From assembly GCA_013298455.1 (NCBI GenBank), contig JAAFHR010000124.1:1-8627 (forward strand): 8,627 bases of DNA. The letters are read 5' to 3'. Positions 6,537-8,627 of this stretch are shown one piece after another. Positions within the stretch are counted from its first letter, which is position 1, and the number at the start of each line of letters is the position of its first letter. Source of the stretch: Betaproteobacteria bacterium. Lineage in GTDB: Bacteria > Pseudomonadota > Gammaproteobacteria > Burkholderiales > Casimicrobiaceae. A program made the position numbers and the translations under genes. The notes below the pieces were generated by a model. That model ran no database searches. It was given only the letters and a program-made list of their open reading frames with translations, and was not told where the DNA came from.

Positions 6537-6755
6537 GCGCGCAACGGCAGACGTCGCCAGTTCTTTCATACTCGCCTGACTAATTCGTCAAGTGCCATAT
6601 TCCGTCTGGCCTACACGACGCTTTTCGTTATTTTCAAAATACTAAAAAACGTGCGTCTGCCCTCGCATTAATGGCGCTTTGAGATAAAAAGCTGTTAGGT
6701 CAATCTAAGCCAGTTTAGGTAAGGCCTCCGCACAACGCCAGCATCCCTCGTCGCG
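6537..6755. other. Intergenic gap between convergent genes
   Basis: These 219 bp separate the 3' ends of tcdA and the GGDEF-EAL gene. The middle (about 6620-6720) is AT-rich, with several short T and A runs, including the small symmetric ATTTTCAAAAT near 6630-6640. I see no GC-rich stem followed by a T-run that would count as a good intrinsic terminator, and no plausible small gene. Confidence 0.4.
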
Positions 6756-8516
6756 TCAGCGTCGCTGCTGCAGATACCCTGAAGTCAATCCCGAAAACGT
6801 GGGGCGGCCCCACAGGAAACCTTGTTGCAACACGCAGCCGTGATGCTTCAAAAAATCAGCCTGTTCGTGATTTTCGATGCCCTCACCGATGGAGTGAATC
6901 CCAAGCTCTTCCGCCAAGCCAACCATCGCGCCAATCAGCGTCTCAGAGCGCTCACTCACTCCGATTTGCGACACGAAATGCCGATCAATTTTGATGGCAT
7001 AAACCGGAAAGCGCGTGAGGTAGCCAAAGTTCGAAAATCCGGTACCGAAATCATCAATGATGATGTGCACACCGGCGGCTGAGAGCGCCGTGATGTTGGC
7101 GGGTGAGGCGTCTGCTGCACGCACAAAGTCTTCTTCAGTGATCTCGAGCTCAAGTCGTGTTGGCTCAATGCTGGAGGCGTCTAAGATGCGCAGCAAATCG
7201 GCCGCGAAATCCGCGCGTTGAAACACCCGAGGGTGAATATTGATGGTGAGCGGTCGGTTTGCGATGACTTGATTATTTTTAGCGATTTCAAACGCCTCAC
7301 GAATCACCCAATCGCTCAGCGCGCTGGTCAAACCCGCACCGTCAACCTCGCGGATGAAGTCGTTGGCGAGCATCAAGCCTCGGTAAGCGTGTTGCCAACG
7401 TAACAAACACTCGTGCGAGTGAACGGTATTGGTCACCACATTCACAATCGGCTGAAAGTGAATGCAAAACTCATTGTTGGGGAGTGCTTGGGCCAACTCG
7501 CGTCGCATCAACATCGTGGCACGAAGCGCATCAGCGGCGTGCCGATCAAACCAGCGCGCTGTGTTGCGGCCAGCGTCTTTGGCTTGGTAGAGTGCGACAT
7601 CCGCATGCCGAATCAAATCCTCGGCCGTCGTGCCGCCATCGGGAAACGCTGCGATTCCGGCGCTGGCGGTCGAAAACACCCAATGCCCCTCAGCCATCAC
7701 CGGCTGACGCATCGCTTCAAGCGCGCGCTCGGCAATCGGTGGCACTTCTCTCTCAGGGTCTTCATAGCGAGCAAATAACAACAATTCATCGCCGCCGAGC
7801 CGGGCAACCGCGAGCTTGAGCGGATCAATGGCTTTCAAGCGCTGCCCGAGCTCAACGAGCATCGCGTCGCCCACGGCATGGCCGTAGACATCGTTGATGC
7901 CCTTGAAGCCGTCGATGTCAAAGAGTAATGCGGTAGGACGAGCACCTCCCTCCTTCACACCCTCGATCCAACCGGTGAGCGTTCGCATCGCTGTCCGGCG
8001 GTTGTAGAGCCCGGTCAATGCGTCGTGATTGGCGTTGTGACGCAGTCGTCGCTCAAACGCTTTACGCGCAGTGACTTCATGAGCGCACAACACGATGGCC
8101 TGGACCGCCGCATCGTCGAGCGAATTGAGAAGCGTTGCCGCGAACACTTTGATCTCACCGTTGAGCGAGGTCATTTCAAACTCAAAACTCAGCCGACCAA
8201 GTTCGCCGCGAAGCATCGCATCAAACGCAGATTGCACGCTCTCAGCATTGTCGATGCGGAGCGCGTCAAAGCAGCGGCGGCCCACGATCGCATCGGCGGG
8301 CCAGCCAGTTACTCTGGAGAGCTCAGCACTCTCAAAACGAATCACGCCCATGCGATCAAGAAGCAGCATGACCACGGCCGATTGATCGACGACCGATTGC
8401 CACGCAACGCTCACTCGGGGCTGCTCTGGATCGGGCAGCAAATCATCGGAATCCGTGTTCACCGAAAATTCGGGCACAGAATCCAACAGGGTCGAAATTT
8501 TGGTCGCTCGTTCCAT
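6756..8516 (-). CDS. PAS-GGDEF-EAL cyclic-di-GMP signalling protein
   Basis: 586 residues with no membrane segment or signal peptide, so probably cytosolic. A PAS domain (about 36-150) is followed by a GGDEF domain (about 158-325: NHDALTGLYNRR at 163-174, FDIDGFKGIND at 199-209, active-site loop GGDEL at 241-245) and an EAL domain (about 335-583). The EAL signature reads ECLLRW (369-374). The other phosphodiesterase residues are kept: Asn426 in NIHPRVF, Glu459 or nearby in ELEITEED, Asp488/Asp489 in DDFGTGFSNF, Lys509 and Asp511 in KIDRHFV, Glu545 in GEGIEN and Gln565 in QQGFLWGRP. An active phosphodiesterase is therefore likely. The GGDEL variant may make c-di-GMP or serve as a GTP-sensing regulatory domain. 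No RxxD inhibitory site precedes GGDEL. The PAS domain presumably senses a small ligand or redox state. The gene stands alone and converges on tcdA. Confidence 0.93.
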   Translation of the reverse strand: MERATKISTLLDSVPEFSVNTDSDDLLPDPEQPRVSVAWQSVVDQSAVVMLLLDRMGVIRFESAELSRVTGWPADAIVGRRCFDALRIDNAESVQSAFDAMLRGELGRLSFEFEMTSLNGEIKVFAATLLNSLDDAAVQAIVLCAHEVTARKAFERRLRHNANHDALTGLYNRRTAMRTLTGWIEGVKEGGARPTALLFDIDGFKGINDVYGHAVGDAMLVELGQRLKAIDPLKLAVARLGGDELLLFARYEDPEREVPPIAERALEAMRQPVMAEGHWVFSTASAGIAAFPDGGTTAEDLIRHADVALYQAKDAGRNTARWFDRHAADALRATMLMRRELAQALPNNEFCIHFQPIVNVVTNTVHSHECLLRWQHAYRGLMLANDFIREVDGAGLTSALSDWVIREAFEIAKNNQVIANRPLTINIHPRVFQRADFAADLLRILDASSIEPTRLELEITEEDFVRAADASPANITALSAAGVHIIIDDFGTGFSNFGYLTRFPVYAIKIDRHFVSQIGVSERSETLIGAMVGLAEELGIHSIGEGIENHEQADFLKHHGCVLQQGFLWGRPTFSGLTSGYLQQRR

Positions 8517-8627
8517 AGTCGCGCTACGGTTTGTTAGTGTGCTGCGGCTATCGTTGCCACTTCGGTCTTGGTCACACTGTAGCTTAAAAACAAGGCATAA
8601 CGTGGAGAAGCTCGCAGATTTGAGCAG
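8517..8627. other. Upstream region of the GGDEF-EAL gene, cut by the window end
   Basis: These 111 bp should hold the promoter and ribosome-binding site of the minus-strand GGDEF-EAL gene. I find no convincing Shine-Dalgarno before the ATG at 8516 and no clear -35/-10 pair. No gene is visible on either strand. Confidence 0.35.

Noticed and set aside
6546..6661. GGCAGACG (6546-6553) and CGTCTGCC (6654-6661) as ends of a small mobile element or attachment site
   Set aside because: The arms are only eight bases, about 100 bp apart, with no flanking target duplication and no extension of pairing; chance is an adequate explanation.
8025..8537. Plus-strand open frame of 170 residues over the GGDEF-EAL gene
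   Set aside because: It is antisense to a fully motif-supported coding region and has a composition typical of the shadow of a GC-rich gene.

Overview
This is a chromosomal stretch of a Gram-negative bacterium, most likely a betaproteobacterium of or near the Burkholderiales. The grounds are a GC-rich composition, a stand-alone RlmL-type rRNA methyltransferase followed by a DUF3460 small protein (a pairing I associate with that order), and a lipid A-type sugar-transfer cluster that implies an outer membrane. I see no tRNA, rRNA, insertion sequence, CRISPR array, phage gene or other sign of recent transfer. The window reads mostly as core or shell genome with one accessory-looking envelope operon.

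Layout. (1) Bases 1-1415, plus strand: the 3' part of an RlmL-like THUMP-domain RNA methyltransferase (its start lies outside the window), then a 60-residue DUF3460 protein. (2) Bases 1479-4950, minus strand, read right to left: an ArnT-like (GT83/GT39) membrane glycosyltransferase, a DPM1/ArnC-like family 2 glycosyltransferase and a ChbG/HpnK (YdjC-like) carbohydrate deacetylase. The spacing is 5 bp and then a 4-bp ATGA overlap, so they form one translationally linked operon. (3) Bases 4951-5283: a non-coding stretch rich in inverted repeats, including a perfect 25-base hairpin just upstream of the operon. (4) Bases 5284-5694, minus strand: an unrecognised protein with four membrane segments. 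(5) Bases 5757-6536, plus strand and divergent from it: TcdA, the tRNA ct6A dehydratase. (6) Bases 6537-6755: a 219-bp gap, relatively AT-rich in its middle, between convergent genes. (7) Bases 6756-8516, minus strand: a PAS-GGDEF-EAL cyclic-di-GMP protein, with its upstream region running to the window end.

The most coherent system is the three-gene operon. Its enzyme set (polyprenyl-phosphate sugar synthase, YdjC-type deacetylase, ArnT-like transferase) matches the logic of the Francisella FlmF2/NaxD/FlmK and Bordetella Lgm pathways. There an N-acetylhexosamine is loaded on undecaprenyl phosphate, deacetylated to the free amino sugar, and moved to lipid A phosphate. By analogy this operon could place a positively charged hexosamine on lipid A or another envelope acceptor. 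An unusual detail is that the first aspartate of the deacetylase's usual Asp-Asp motif is read as Asn.

The other genes are housekeeping RNA modification (rlmL-like, tcdA) and second-messenger signalling, with no visible functional link to the operon.
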